Source: Sabethes cyaneus (Eukaryota; Arthropoda; Insecta; Diptera; Culicidae). Taken from it: 64,000 bases of DNA. Each line of letters starts with the position of its first letter. Position 1 is the stretch's first letter. The position numbers and the translations under genes are program-made. Shown piece after piece: positions 10,240 through 21,504 of the stretch. Location: positions 236,372,027-236,436,026 of the forward strand of contig NC_071355.1 in the NCBI RefSeq assembly GCF_943734655.1, read 5' to 3'. The notes beneath the pieces are model-generated. The model saw nothing but the letters and a program-made list of their open reading frames with translations. It ran no database searches and was not told the DNA's origin.

Positions 10240-10709
10240 ATGAAGGTAAAATTCTAATTTTTAAACTGTTTTATACAAACCAAACAAATTAATTTAATCT
10301 ATTATCAAACTCTAAACAGTGCATCGCAGCTGTAGTCATGATGGCCGTCGCCCTGGCCGTTGCTGAAGGATCCCTCGCGCCATCCGACAGCCATCCTATA
10401 GGGACGTACTTCGTGCCGCCCAACACCGTGGTTCAGGATAACTCGCGCCATCGCTTATATCGCGTGTTTCAGGATAACTTGAACGATCGCTTACTTCGCG
10501 TGTTTCAGCATAACTTGTACCCTCGCCTTTACACCGTCCCGTGGGGATTCCCTCTGTGGAGAATCGGATTGGATGACTACTATCCGACTGCCCAGAACGG
10601 AGCCCGCTACCTGGCCGCCACCCCTAGTGAAATTCACGAAGCCCCACTGCCCGGACATGCCATCAACCAGGTGTCATTGAACTTGGATCCGGCTCCAGGA
10701 ACGCTGTAA
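10240..10709 (+). CDS. CPLCG-type small cuticular protein, copy 2
   Basis: Exons 10240-10245 (Met-Lys) and 10320-10709, with a 74-base intron, encode 131 residues. The signal peptide is the same as in copy 1, and the C-terminal block is ARYLAATPSEIHEAPLPGH followed by LNLDPAPGTL. The middle of the protein contains a short duplicated unit (RLYRVFQDNLN then RLLRVFQHNLY) that is single and degenerate in copy 1. It is expected to be secreted into cuticle by family membership. The gene is the left half of an inverted pair with the copy at 12753-13222, and a MITE sits in its promoter. Confidence 0.87.
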
Positions 10710-11519
10710 TTTTCCACAAGCAGGGAATAGCGTGAAATACAAAAAAATGATTTTGAAGTAAATACATAGATCGTTTCCGACTGAATGTTATGGTTTTTCA
10801 TTCTTAAAGCCAAACAAAGTATGGTATCATGAAAAGCTGCATACAAATGCCAGCAACACCAACTTGAGATAAACCTGTTGCACACTGATAACCTACAATG
10901 GTGCCGCCTATCAGGAACCATTTTACGATATTTCTGGGCTGTTAAATAATGCAAACCAAAGGTATGCAACTTTCAAACGTGCCTAGCAAGAAATGAGGTT
11001 TTTGTGCAGATTTTTGTTGCTTTGAGGGAATTGTAGGCGTATTATACGGGATATATCCAGCAACTTCGAGTGAGATTAGAGCTTTTTCTGAAAATTTTCT
11101 GCCGGAACTTTTAATATATCGGTTATAATTACACTCAAGTCTTTTTTATACGGTTTGTTTTTTTCTTTGATTACTCAGGAACGGTGCAACTGAGGGACCA
11201 TTTGAAAACTACGTGACAAATGTCGGGCCTCTCCCAAATGTATTGAGAAACAAACGAATGGTCCCTAAGTTGCCCCGTTTCTAATAATCGAAAAAACAAG
11301 TTATGTAAAAAGAATACTTAAGAATATTGTACATTCTGGGTATTTCAAAGTTTTTGAGAAAAATACAATTTAAATCTGCAGCTATGCAAAAGATACAGTT
11401 TTTAGATGCTGAATATTGGAATTGTGGTAGGTATTTATTTATTTTCCATTTTGCGTGAATTGAGTTTAATAAAGTGAAACTTCTTTCTAGTAGTTTTAAA
11501 AAATTACCGTTCAGTGTAC
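10710..11519. other. 3' flank of copy 2, no gene
   Basis: The duplicated 3' flank closely matches 1560-2369. No independent coding signal. A stretch near 11200 (CAACTGAGGGACCAT) reappears inverted at 12440-12460, marking the inner arm of the palindrome. Confidence 0.5.
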
Positions 11520-11814
11520 TCGAGCAGTTCAGTCTTCGAGGCCTTCAGGGTCTGCGGGATCGCCGGGAATTTCAGGGTTTTCAGGGTCTTCAAAGCCCTC
11601 GGGGTCGAGGCCTTAGAAGTCTTTTGAGTTTTCAGGGTCTTCAAAGTTTTCAGGATCTTCGTAGTCTTCTGAATCTAAGAGGATTTTGGGTTCTTCGAGG
11701 TCTTCTATTAGAAATCTATTAGGGCTTTGGGGTGTCCAGGGTCCTCGAGTCTTTGAGGTCCTTGGCGCCATCTGGATCTCAGTGACTTTCAAGGTCTTGA
11801 AAGTATTGATCTTG
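11520..11814. repeat. Degenerate GGTCTTC minisatellite, second block
   Basis: Same degenerate units and order as 2370-2656. It leads directly into the hexanucleotide array. Confidence 0.65.
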
Positions 11815-12400
11815 AACTTAATCTTGCTCTTGATCTTGATCTTGATCTTGATCTTGATCTTGATCTTGATCTTGATCTTGATCTTGATCTTGATCTTGAT
11901 CTTGATCTTGATCTTGATCTTGATCTTGATCTTGATCTTGATATTGATCTTGATCTTGATCTTGATCTTGATCTTGATCTTGATCTTGATCTTGATCTTG
12001 ATCTTGATCTTGATCTTGATCTTGATCTTGATCTTGATCTTGATCTTGATCTTGATCTTGATCTTGATCTTGATCTTGATCTTGATCTTGATCTTGATCT
12101 TGATCTTGATCTTGATCTTGATCTTGATCTTGATCTTGATCTTGATCTTGATCTTGATCTTGATCTTGATCTTGATCTTGATCTTGATCTTGATCTTGAT
12201 CTTGATCTTGATCTTGATCTTGATCTTGATCTTGATCTTGATCTTGATCTTGATCTTGATCTTGATCTTGATCTTGATCTTGATCTTGATCTTGATCTTG
12301 ATCTTGATCTTGATCTTGATCTTGATCTTGATCTTGATCTTGATCTTGATCTTGATCTTGATCTTGATCTTGATCTTGATCTTGATCTTGATCTTGATCT
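11815..12400. repeat. (GATCTT)n satellite, block 2
   Basis: About 97 units of GATCTT with a few substitutions at the left edge and one near 11942. It forms the centre of the inverted duplication that carries gene copies 2 and 3. Confidence 0.97.
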
Positions 12401-12752
12401 CGTAGTAGTCACTCTCGACTCTCGTCACGTAGTTTTGTAAATGGTCCCTCAGTTGCACCGTTCCTGAGTAATCAAAGAAAAAAAAACCGTCTGAAAGTTG
12501 CATACCTTTGGTTTGCATTATTTTACAGAAATATCGTAAAATGGTTCCTGATAGGCGGCACCATTGTAGGTTACCAGTGTGCAACAGGTTTATCTCAAGT
12601 TGGTGTTGCTGGCATTTGTATGCAGCTTTTTATGATACCATACTTTGTTTGGCTTTGAGAATGAAAAACCATAACATTCAGTCGGAAACGATCTATGTAT
12701 TTACTTCAAAATCATTTTTTTGTATTTCACGCTATTCCCTGCTTGTGGAAAA

Positions 12753-13222
12753 TTACAGCGTTCCTGGAGCCGGATCCAAGTTCAATGACACCTGGTTGAT
12801 GGCATGTCCGGGCAGTGGGGCTTCGTGAATTTTGCTAGGGGTGGCGGCCAGGTAGCGGGCTCCGTTCTGGGCATTCGGATAGTAGTCATCCATTCCGATT
12901 CTCGACAGAGGGAATCCCCACGGGACGGTGTAAAAGCGAGGGTACAAGTTATGCTGAAACACGCGAAGTAAGCGACCGTTCAAGTTATCCTGAAACACGC
13001 GATATAAGCGATGGTGCGAGTTATCCTGAACCACGGTGTTGGGCGGCACGAAGTACGTCCCTAAAGGATGGCTGTCGGATGGCGCGAGGGATCCTTCAGC
13101 AACGGCCAGGGCGACGGCCATCATGACTACAGCTGCGATGCACTGTTTGGAGTTTGATAATAGATAAAATTAATTTGTTTGGTTTGTATAAAACAGTTTA
13201 AAAATTAGAATTTTACCTTCAT
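12753..13222 (-). CDS. CPLCG-type small cuticular protein, copy 3 (inverted)
   Basis: On the minus strand, exon 1 is 13217-13222 (Met-Lys) and exon 2 is 12753-13142, with a 74-base intron (13143-13216), giving 131 residues. It differs from copy 2 at only a handful of positions (for example Ile to Leu in SHPLGTYF, Trp to Ser in PLSRIGMDD). The signal peptide, the duplicated RVFQ unit and the SKIHEAPLPGH motif are intact. Secretion and a cuticle role are inferred from the family. The upstream region ends in the largest GATCTT array. Confidence 0.87.
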
Positions 13223-13323
13223 GATTATTGGTTTAAGGATTCCTGCGAAGGATAGAAGGTTTGACAAGTTGTTATCAACTGCGTTGATGAGTGAACTATA
13301 CCTCCAGAAGCTGGTAGCATGCT

Positions 13324-13332
13324 ATTTATATA
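13324..13332 (-). promoter_or_regulatory. TATA box of CPLCG-type copy 3
   Basis: Minus-strand TATATAAAT lies 102 bases upstream of the ATG, as in the other two copies. The SINE-linked upstream region follows to about 13855. Confidence 0.75.
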
Positions 13333-13858
13333 GCGAAAAATGTACTTAGGTCCGATGGCAAAAGAACAAAATATATCGATTATAAGCAAACAACCTTCAG
13401 CGGTGTTACGCACCCCCGCCCAAAGGCAAAGCGAAAGGAGTTGTCGTCACGGGCACGCGTATGGTAGAGTGCGGATTGGGGATGGATGCTCATGCACAGC
13501 AGATCGTCTGGTAGATATCCTGGTTTGTTTCTTTTTTGTTTTGCCGTCAACAGTACACGGGCGGAGGCTGGACGGGACTGTAAGTTCAATTTTTGCTCGA
13601 TGTAAGTTTTTCAATTCGTTCGAGTTTTTCGAAAGCGAAACTGGTTTCGATTGTAGCTGGGTACCAAGCGGAAGAAGTTTGTTAAATTATTGTTCGAGGT
13701 TGTTGTACCGAAAATCATTACTGATTAAGTGAATCGAGTTGAAAATTCTTTGTAGATAGCAAAGCCTAGGTGCTACATTCCGTTATCGAAACTTGTTTAA
13801 TACGACAGACTACGCAGCCAGCTGTTAGAGCCACAGGACAATTGCATGGCTAATTGCT

Positions 13859-14895
13859 ACTTGATCTTGATCTTGATCTTGATCTTGATCTGAATCTTAA
13901 TCTTAATCTTAATCTTGATCTTGATCTTGATCTTGATCTTGATCTTGATCTTGATCTTGATCTTGATCTTGATCTTGATCTTGATCTTGATCTTGATCTT
14001 GATCTTGATCTTGATCTTGATCTTGATCTTGATCTTGATCTTGATCTTGATCTTGATCTTGATCTTGATCTTGATCTTGATCTTGATCTTGATCTTGATC
14101 TTGATCTTGATCTTGATCTTGATCTTGATCTTGATCTTGATCTTGATCTTGATCTTGATCTTGATCTTGATCTTGATCTTGATCTTGATCTTGATCTTGA
14201 TCTTGATCTTGATCTTGATCTTGATCTTGATCTTGATCTTGATCTTGATCTTGATCTTGATCTTGATCTTGATCTTGATCTTGATCTTGATCTTGATCTT
14301 GATCTTGATCTTGATCTTGATCTTGATCTTGATCTTGATCTTGATCTTGATCTTGATCTTGATCTTGATCTTGATCTTGATCTTGATCTTGATCTTGATC
14401 TTGATCTTGATCTTGATCTTGATCTTGATCTTGATCTTGATCTTGATCTTGATCTTGATCTTGATCTTGATCTTGATCTTGATCTTGATCTTGATCTTGA
14501 TCTTGATCTTGATCTTGATCTTGATCTTGATCTTGATCTTGATCTTGATCTTGATCTTGATCTTGATCTTGATCTTGATCTTGATCTTGATCTTGATCTT
14601 GATCTTGATCTTGATCTTGATCTTGATCTTGATCTTGATCTTGATCTTGATCTTGATCTTGATCTTGATCTTGATCTTGATCTTGATCTTGATCTTGATC
14701 TTGATCTTGATCTTGATCTTGATCTTGATCTTGATCTTGATCTTGATCTTGATCTTGATCTTGATCTTGATCTTGATCTTGATCTTGATCTTGATCTTGA
14801 TCTTGATCTTGATCTTGATCTTGATCTTGATCTTGATCTTGATCTTGATCTTGATCTTGATCTTGATCTTGATCTTGATCTTGATCTTGATCTTG
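13859..14895. repeat. (GATCTT)n satellite, block 3
   Basis: A 1037-base array of about 170 hexamers. Variants are confined to the first 60 bases (AATCTT units); the remainder is uninterrupted. The long two-residue frames on both strands are not genes. Length in an assembly should be treated with caution. Confidence 0.97.
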
Positions 14896-15279
14896 TGACC
14901 AGTAACAATTTTAATTAACTGATTTTAATTTGTTTCTAGTCATTTTGGATCTTGGTTTCGATCGCGGCCTTGATTTAAGCCTTGGTCTTGGTTTGAGTCT
15001 TACTTTGGGTGTGGGTCAGAGTCTGCATAGATGTTAATATTGTATTTGTCTTTGTTCTTTGTTTTTACCACACTTTGCTCGTCTTTCTTATATATTTTTT
15101 AGTCTTATTTATTATTGGTTTCGATTTGCTGGTTTCTGTTCTCTGACTTTCCTGTTTTCTGATTTTACCGTTTTCTCTGTTTTCTAATTTTCTTGTTTAC
15201 TCGGCTTTCTGACTTTCATGTTTTCTCTGTTTTGTTTATTTGTTTATTTGTATTATAAAAATTCATCTGACTCACAGTC

Positions 15280-16560
15280 TTAATGAATAAGATAACTTCT
15301 ACTAAAAACATTAACTAGACGCTCACGGAAAACGTTGATTGGCACATTGAATTTAAACATATAAAACATTTCATTGAACCGATGGCACATGAATCTAAAT
15401 GGCTCATGAGCTCCTAATAAACGGTTCCGCGGTTCCAAGAGCAAGAAACTTCGTTGACGTAACGGTCTGTAACGACGGACAATCGACGTGATTGTATAAT
15501 AACTTCGAAGCACAAAATCACTTGGGAAATGCGTCGTCTGGATTCCAGAGGCAGGATACCAAGAAGTCGGCAGCGATCTTCATACGACGGCGGGTTCAAC
15601 GGATCTCTCCAGGGCAGATGACGAAGCACGTAGCGGATGAACTTTTTCTGCACCATTCCGATTCTATTGATTCAATTAGCATAAAACCATACAATGGAAT
15701 TCGTTTCGAGGATTGATCTGACAAGTGAGCAATAAAGCGATTTCAGGCATAGAGGATCGCGAAACTCATCAGCGATTTTAAAAATGAATCCAAGTTGGCG
15801 GTTAGCCCAGGATATGATGCTGTCCTAGTGGTTCCTGAATGTCAGTTCGTTATCTAATGAGACTCCAAGATCTTTTACACATTGTACCCGGACGAGGCTG
15901 TGGCCGGAAATAGTGTAGCTATACTCAATTGGCACACGCTTTCGACAGAATGAAATTATGTTACACTTGTCAATACTTAACGTTAAGCAGTTTGCGGCAC
16001 ACCAGTCAACAAAAGTATTCAGGTATCCCTGTAGGTCCACACAATCGCTTTGGCACGTGATGACTTTAAAGATTTTCGTATCGTCAGCATAAAACAGTCG
16101 ACAGCCAAGCGGTAGCAAAAGCGAAACGTCATTAATAAAAATGGAGAAAAGAAGCGGGCCCAGGTTGCTGCCTTGCGGAACTCAAGAACGATTGTAGAAG
16201 TAGTAGGAAACAGTAGATCCCACTTTGACACACAAACTTTGATTAGTCAAGTATGATCTAAACCAGCAGGTGGCGTCCGTCGAAACACCAAGTCGCTCCA
16301 TTTTGGCTAACAGTACACGGTCGAAGGCAGCTTTCAGGTCTAAATAGATAGCGTCGGTTTGAAAGCTGGAGTCCAGGCTTTGTATACAGCGAGAAACAAA
16401 CTGCATCAGGTTAGTGGTAATTAATATTTTAGGATAAAATCCATGCTGCACAGCGTCAATGTAGAATTTGCAACAAGCGAACAAAGCATCATTAACAATG
16501 ATCTCGAACAGTTTTGAACAGGCGCACATGGACGTGATCCTACCATATTTAGTAATGTCG
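15280..16560 (-). pseudogene. Jockey-like LINE reverse transcriptase remnant
   Basis: Minus-strand pieces in shifting frames read as a non-LTR reverse transcriptase. The N-proximal piece (16182-16530) includes SKLFEIIVNDAL and DAIYLDLKAAFDRV, the palm motif A region. Next (15825-16118) come RLFYADDTKIF, the catalytic YADD motif, and KDLGVSLDNELTF. The C-terminal region at 15414-15656 reads KKFIRYVLRHLPW and SYEDRCRLLGILPLESRR. The order and motifs are those of jockey-clade ORF2. At least two frameshifts and missing N-terminal and 3' parts show it is dead. It is inserted in the T-rich minisatellite. Confidence 0.85.
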
Positions 16561-17261
16561 CGTTTAGTAATGTAGGTTTTTTTCTGACTTTCCAATTTGC
16601 TCTGATTTCTGACTTCCCTGTTTTCTCTGTTTCCTACCGATCCTGTTTTCTGTCTTTCCTGTTTCTCTGTTTCCTGACTATCCTTCGATTCTCGTTTTAA
16701 ATCGACTTTAGTTGTCTTTTTGGTTATCGTTTCAGTTCTTATTTTGAAAATATTTTTCATTTTCTTTTTGGTATTTTATGTGTTGGTTAGTTGTCGTTTT
16801 TACCATGTTTTTAATATTTTCTTTCCGGTGTTTTATTAGTCTTCTTCTTTTTGTTTCCCTTTTAGTAACTTTCATGTCTTCATTTTGTCTTCTGTTTTTT
16901 TTGCCCCCTTTTTAGATGTTTTTTGTTTTTAATATAGGTCTCATCAACGTCTTATTGATCATCTTTATGATATTATAATTTTTAGTAATATTGGTCTTTT
17001 CTCGATCTTTCATTTTGGCCATCGTTTTGGTTTGATTTTTCGGTAGTCCCTGTGGACGTCTTTTCAGTCGTCGTTTTGGTCGTCTTTTTTTAGTTATACT
17101 TCCGTATGGTCTTACTTTTGTTATTTTTTATCTTCTTTTTAATCGTCTCTTTACAGACTTGTTATCGTTTTTTCGGTCTTTTATTAATTTTGAGAAGACA
17201 TAAATTTCATTGAAGAAGATTTAAATATCTTTGGTTTTCTTTTTAGAAAACTTGTTTCTTG

Positions 17262-17388
17262 TTAGAGTCAATAGGATCGTAGCACTGACCCCGCATTGTC
17301 CTGTATTCTAACAGCTGATTGCGAAGTCTGTTGTATAAAAAAAGAAGGTCATTTCGATAACGGAATTAGCACCCAGGCTTTACTTTTT
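17262..17388 (+). repeat. SINE body fragment
   Basis: GTTAGAGTCAATAGGATCGT through CCCAGGCTTT matches the SINE at 230-358 without its tRNA head, with several small deletions. Confidence 0.75.
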
Positions 17389-18060
17389 TGGTTTTCTTTT
17401 TGGTCTTGTTTTAGTCTTCTTTTTGTTTTTTTAAGGACTTGTTTTGGTCGTCTTTATGGTTTTCTATCAGATTGACTTTTCGACCGTCGATTTGGCCATC
17501 TTTTTTATCATATTGTTGGTGATTCTTCGTTTTCGTCTTATATTTTAGGCATTTTTGATATTGTTTTCGATTTTTTTCGTCATATTTTTTACCGTCTGCC
17601 TGGCCGAGTTTGCGGAGTTTGCTGTTTTTATTTTGTGCGTCTTCTAGTATGGTCTATTTTTTATTTTCTTGTAGGTAATCTTTGGGTCTCGTCACAGGTC
17701 GTCAGTTAGGTCGTTCCTTTTGTCCTTCTTTTTGATGGTCGATTTAGTCGTCTCCATTGGTCATATTTATGGTTATTTTTATGATCATTATTCAGTCTTC
17801 CTTTTGTTCTTTTTATCGGTTTTCTTTTGGGTAATCATTTTGACCAAATTTTTAATCTGATGTTTTGATAGTCATTGTAATCAATTTTTTAATTAGCATT
17901 TTGGTCTTATTCCTGGTCTCTTTTCGGTCCTAATTTTGTCTTGTGTTTGGTCGTTGTTTTAGTTTTAATATGTTTCGGTGTATTTTTTTTTTTTTTTTTG
18001 GTAATTTTTGGACCACTTTATGGTCGTCCTATTTGACCTTTTTTTCTTATTTTGTCTTTA

Positions 18061-19617
18061 TCTATATATATAAAAATGAAATGCTGTTCGTGTGTCCGGT
18101 ATAGACTCGCAAACCACTCGACGGATTTTGATGAAACTTGACATACAGATTGCGTAGGACGTAAGGAATATTGTTAGTATGGTTTGAGGCCCCTCCCCCC
18201 ATTAGAAAGGGGGGCTCCCATACAAATGAAACACAAATTTCTGCATAACTCGGAAACTAATGGAGCAAATGGAACCAAATTTGGCACGTAAAGGTTTTTA
18301 GAGGCAGATTTTTTTCTATGGTGGATTGAGACCCTTGCTTCCTCTAAGAGGGCGGGCTCCCATACAAATAAAACAAAAATTTCCGCATAACTCGACTATT
18401 AATCAAGCAAATGGAACCAAATTCGGGATGTGGGGGTTTCTAGAGACAGGATTTTTTTATATGGGGGTTTGAGAACTAGAATGGGGGGCTCTATACAAAT
18501 GAAGCACAAATTTCTGCATAGCTCGGGAACTAATTATGCAAAAGGAAACAAATTTGGCATGTAAAGGTTTTAGAGGCAGAAATTTTTTCTATGGTGGATT
18601 GAGACCCCTCCTTTCTCTAGGAGGGGGGACTCCCATGCAAATAAAACAAACATTTCCTCATAACTCGACTATTAGTCAAGCAAATGAAACCAAATTTGTC
18701 ATGAGAGGGGTTACTGGAGCCAAATTTTTTTTCTATGGTGGTTTAAGACCCCACCTCCCTCTAGAAAGCGGGTGGGGGGTCTCCCATACAAATGAAACAC
18801 AAATTTCAGCATAACTTGGGAAGTAATCAAGCAAATGGAACCAATTTAGCGTGTGGGGGTTTCTAGAGACAGAATTTTTTTCTATGGTTGTTCAAGACCC
18901 CTCCCCCCTCTAGAAAGGGTGGCTCCATACAAAAGAAGTACAAATTTCTGCATAACTCGGGAACTAATCAAGTAAATGGAACCAAATTTGGCAACCTAAG
19001 GTTTTTGGAGGCAATTTTTTTTTCTTTGGCAGATTGAGACCTTTTCCCTCTGGAAGGGGGGCTCTCATACAAATGAAACTCAAATTTCTGCATAACTCGA
19101 GAAATAATCAAGCAAATGGAAACAAATGTGGCCTCCCACGTGCCCACATTTTTGAAGGCAATTTTTTTTTCATTGGTAGTTTGTGAACCCCCTCCCCCTC
19201 TGGTGTGACAAAAAACATTAGGCATTACCAATACCACCAAAAACTACTTATAGTAACACTAGATGATTCAGGACTAGATGGCCGCGGGCCGCGAGTATTG
19301 CCTTCCATACTAAAATATAGAATAAATTTGGAACAAAACTGATTTCTCTAAGTCCATGTTTTCTGACCGGTTTTCAACTGATTTCAAACGAACTGCACTG
19401 AAATGTTATTACGATTTTGCCACCACTATCATTTTAAGGGTTGGTAAAAAAAAACCCAAATTGTTACGTGGGATTAGAAATTTGCGGCATGAATTAGGAA
19501 TATCTTGGTTTGTCATAAAGAAAGCTCTTGGTAGCAAGATTACGATTAAGCCAGTCTTCAGCATTATGAATCTACCCCATTTTTGGAATGGCGTAGCAAC
19601 GCGCGCCGGGTCCTCTA
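18061..19617 (+). mobile_element. Nonautonomous Helitron with internal tandem repeats
   Basis: It starts TCTATATATATAAAAATG right after an A and ends GGGTCCTCTAG immediately before a T, the Helitron 5'-TC and 3'-CTRR termini with A/T insertion. There are no terminal inverted repeats and no target duplication. About six diverged units of roughly 150 bases fill the interior, each with CATACAAATGAAACACAAAT and a G/C run. No Rep/helicase is encoded. Fragments of related elements occur at 35640-36110, 56640-57008 and 58240-58427. Confidence 0.85.
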
Positions 19618-20858
19618 GTAACTTATATTTTGTAAGATATTCTTTTCCTTTTTCGTCTTGTTTTTGGTCTGCTTGTTAATATTCTTTTTAGTCTTTTTAG
19701 TAGCATTGCCGTTTTGATGATCTTTGTGATTGTCGTTTCAGGAATTTTTGGTAGTGTTTTTTAAAATTTTTCGTCGTATTTTTTACCATTTTCTGAGACG
19801 AGTTTGCGGTGTTCTTCCCGGTCATTTGTTATGTTTTTTTTTGCTCTTTTCCTAAGTCTACCTTTTTCCTTTTATGTCATCGGCCTTTATTTGTGTTTCC
19901 TTTGAGTTCTTTTTGAGTTCTCATTGTAGGTCGTTAGTTTTGTCATCCTTTTGTCCTCCTATTTGGTCGTCTCTTTTGTCGTCTCGTAGCTCATCGTTTT
20001 TATGGTCCTGTTTTAATCTTCCTTTCCATTTTTTAATCTGTTTTCTTTTTAGTCGTCATTTGGGCTGAATTATTGGTTTGCTATTCGGTAGTCTTTGCAA
20101 CAAACTTTTCAATAACTTTGTTAGCCTTATTGTTGGCCTCTTTTTAATTTTTATAATGCTCCTTATTTTGCCTTCATTTTGGTAGTCTTTTCCTATTTCA
20201 AATTCTTTTATTTTTTTTCTTGAAATAATTTTGGTCCTCGTTATGGTCATCCGTTTGCTGCTATTTATCCTTTTTGTCTTCTCTTTAATATTCTTTTTAA
20301 TCTAAGTTTAGTCTACTTATTAATTTTCTTTGTAGTTTTTATGGTGGAATTTTTAGTAAACTTTTTAGTTGTCGATTTGGTTTTCTTTAGACATAGATTT
20401 CATCAGTCATAACTGACGAGCCGAGAAATCTATATCTGATTAACACGTTACAGTACATAGCAATTTAAAGATTTGGTTTTCTTTATAATCGCCTTTTGGT
20501 CCTATTGTTAGTCCTATTGGGGTTGGTTTTGATCTTGGCCTTGGCATCCAGAACTTGTCGAGCATAAGTTCAGCAGACTTCGCAACAAACGGGATTTGCG
20601 TAAAAGAAAACCACTGAACCCGCACTGGGATCTCACTGATTCTAACATCTTTATTCTTCAAACGCTTAGACTATTAAACTTTTTCCTTTAGTTTTACCTT
20701 CCTATAGTGAAACTTCTTTCTCGGCGGTGACTATCTGACAAGATCAGATTTATTTCGAATATGAACCATTGTCAGCGACTGGAATGATGAGTTTAATTTT
20801 AACTAAATGTTCCAGCCTATTAACGCAAATAAACTTAGATCTATATTTCAACCAGGCC

Positions 20859-21499
20859 ACAATGGTCCAAACAGCGAAATACTTGATCGAACGTGAAGTT
20901 TTTCGCAAATAGCGTCTTTAAGAACATTTCTTGGTATAACAAGCCCCTTCTTGTGAGAGAAATCTTTGGTGATTAATTCCCTTAAAAGTGAGATAAGAAA
21001 TTTATTTTCTCGTATATTCGGGATACAGGTTTAGTACTTTCGGCAAAGTTGTAGTAAATATCAATTCAAACAACTTTGTCAAAGACCCCATACTTGTATC
21101 TCTTCATGGAAATTGTCTATGACGTGTTGTTTATGGACAAACCCTTTAAAATAGTTTTTAAACCCTGAATTATTCTGGTCAACTTTTACGTGTTCATAGT
21201 GTTCTAGAAAGTTGTTCATCTTGCTAAAATCGACGTTTTTGTAGAACATTATTATACGTGATTTTCTGAAGTTTCGGAGATATTGAGCTTTTTTGATGAA
21301 AAATAGTACTTCTTTGAGCTTAAACATTTCCCAAGGTGGCAAATAGTGGCAGATCAAACAACTCGTACTTAAAAGTACCAAACCTGTATCCCGAATGTAC
21401 GAGAAAATAAATTTCTTATCTTACTTTTAAGGGAATTAATCACTTCACGTTTTGGCGCAATATCACACGATCACGTATTTCGCTGATTGGACCACTGTG
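20859..21499. mobile_element. Transib-like nonautonomous element
   Basis: The ends are CACAATGGTCCAAACAGCGA and the reverse complement of CACAGTGGTCCAATCAGCGA, with similarity extending about 50 bases. The five-base duplication CAGGC flanks it exactly (20854-20858 and 21500-21504). Termini beginning CACARTG plus a five-base GC-rich duplication are the hallmark of Transib elements, whose ends resemble the V(D)J heptamer. A second inner inverted repeat of about 64 bases (20969-21032 and 21380-21443) lies inside. No transposase is present. Confidence 0.75.
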
Positions 21500-21504
21500 C
21501 AGGC

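Larger units (their letters stand above)
9590..13855. repeat. Inverted duplication (palindrome) with two CPLCG genes
   Basis: The left arm runs from about 9590 through gene copy 2 to about 10975, plus the inner stretch 11150-11230. The right arm runs from about 12425 through gene copy 3 to 13855. The right arm lacks about 170 bases matching 10980-11150 and lacks the MITE at 9974. The spacer is the minisatellite plus satellite block 2. Confidence 0.85.
14896..20720. repeat. T-rich low-complexity tract with insertions
   Basis: Outside the insertions listed separately (jockey-like 15280-16560, SINE tail 17262-17388, Helitron 18061-19617), the sequence is a degenerate mixture of short units. Examples are TTTTCTGACTTTCCTGTTTTCTC (15120-15240 and 16570-16690) and TTTTTGGTCGTC/TTTTTAGTCTTC (16700-18060 and 19620-20400). 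The same unit types flank each insertion, showing it was one old minisatellite-like tract. No gene is seen in it. Confidence 0.6.

Noticed and set aside
13850..14918. Open frames of 300 or more codons encoding Arg-Ser, Asp-Leu or Ile-Leu repeats (also at 2673-3038 and 11613-12584)
   Set aside because: They are produced by the period-six GATCTT satellite, exist in several frames of both strands at once, and have no gene signals.
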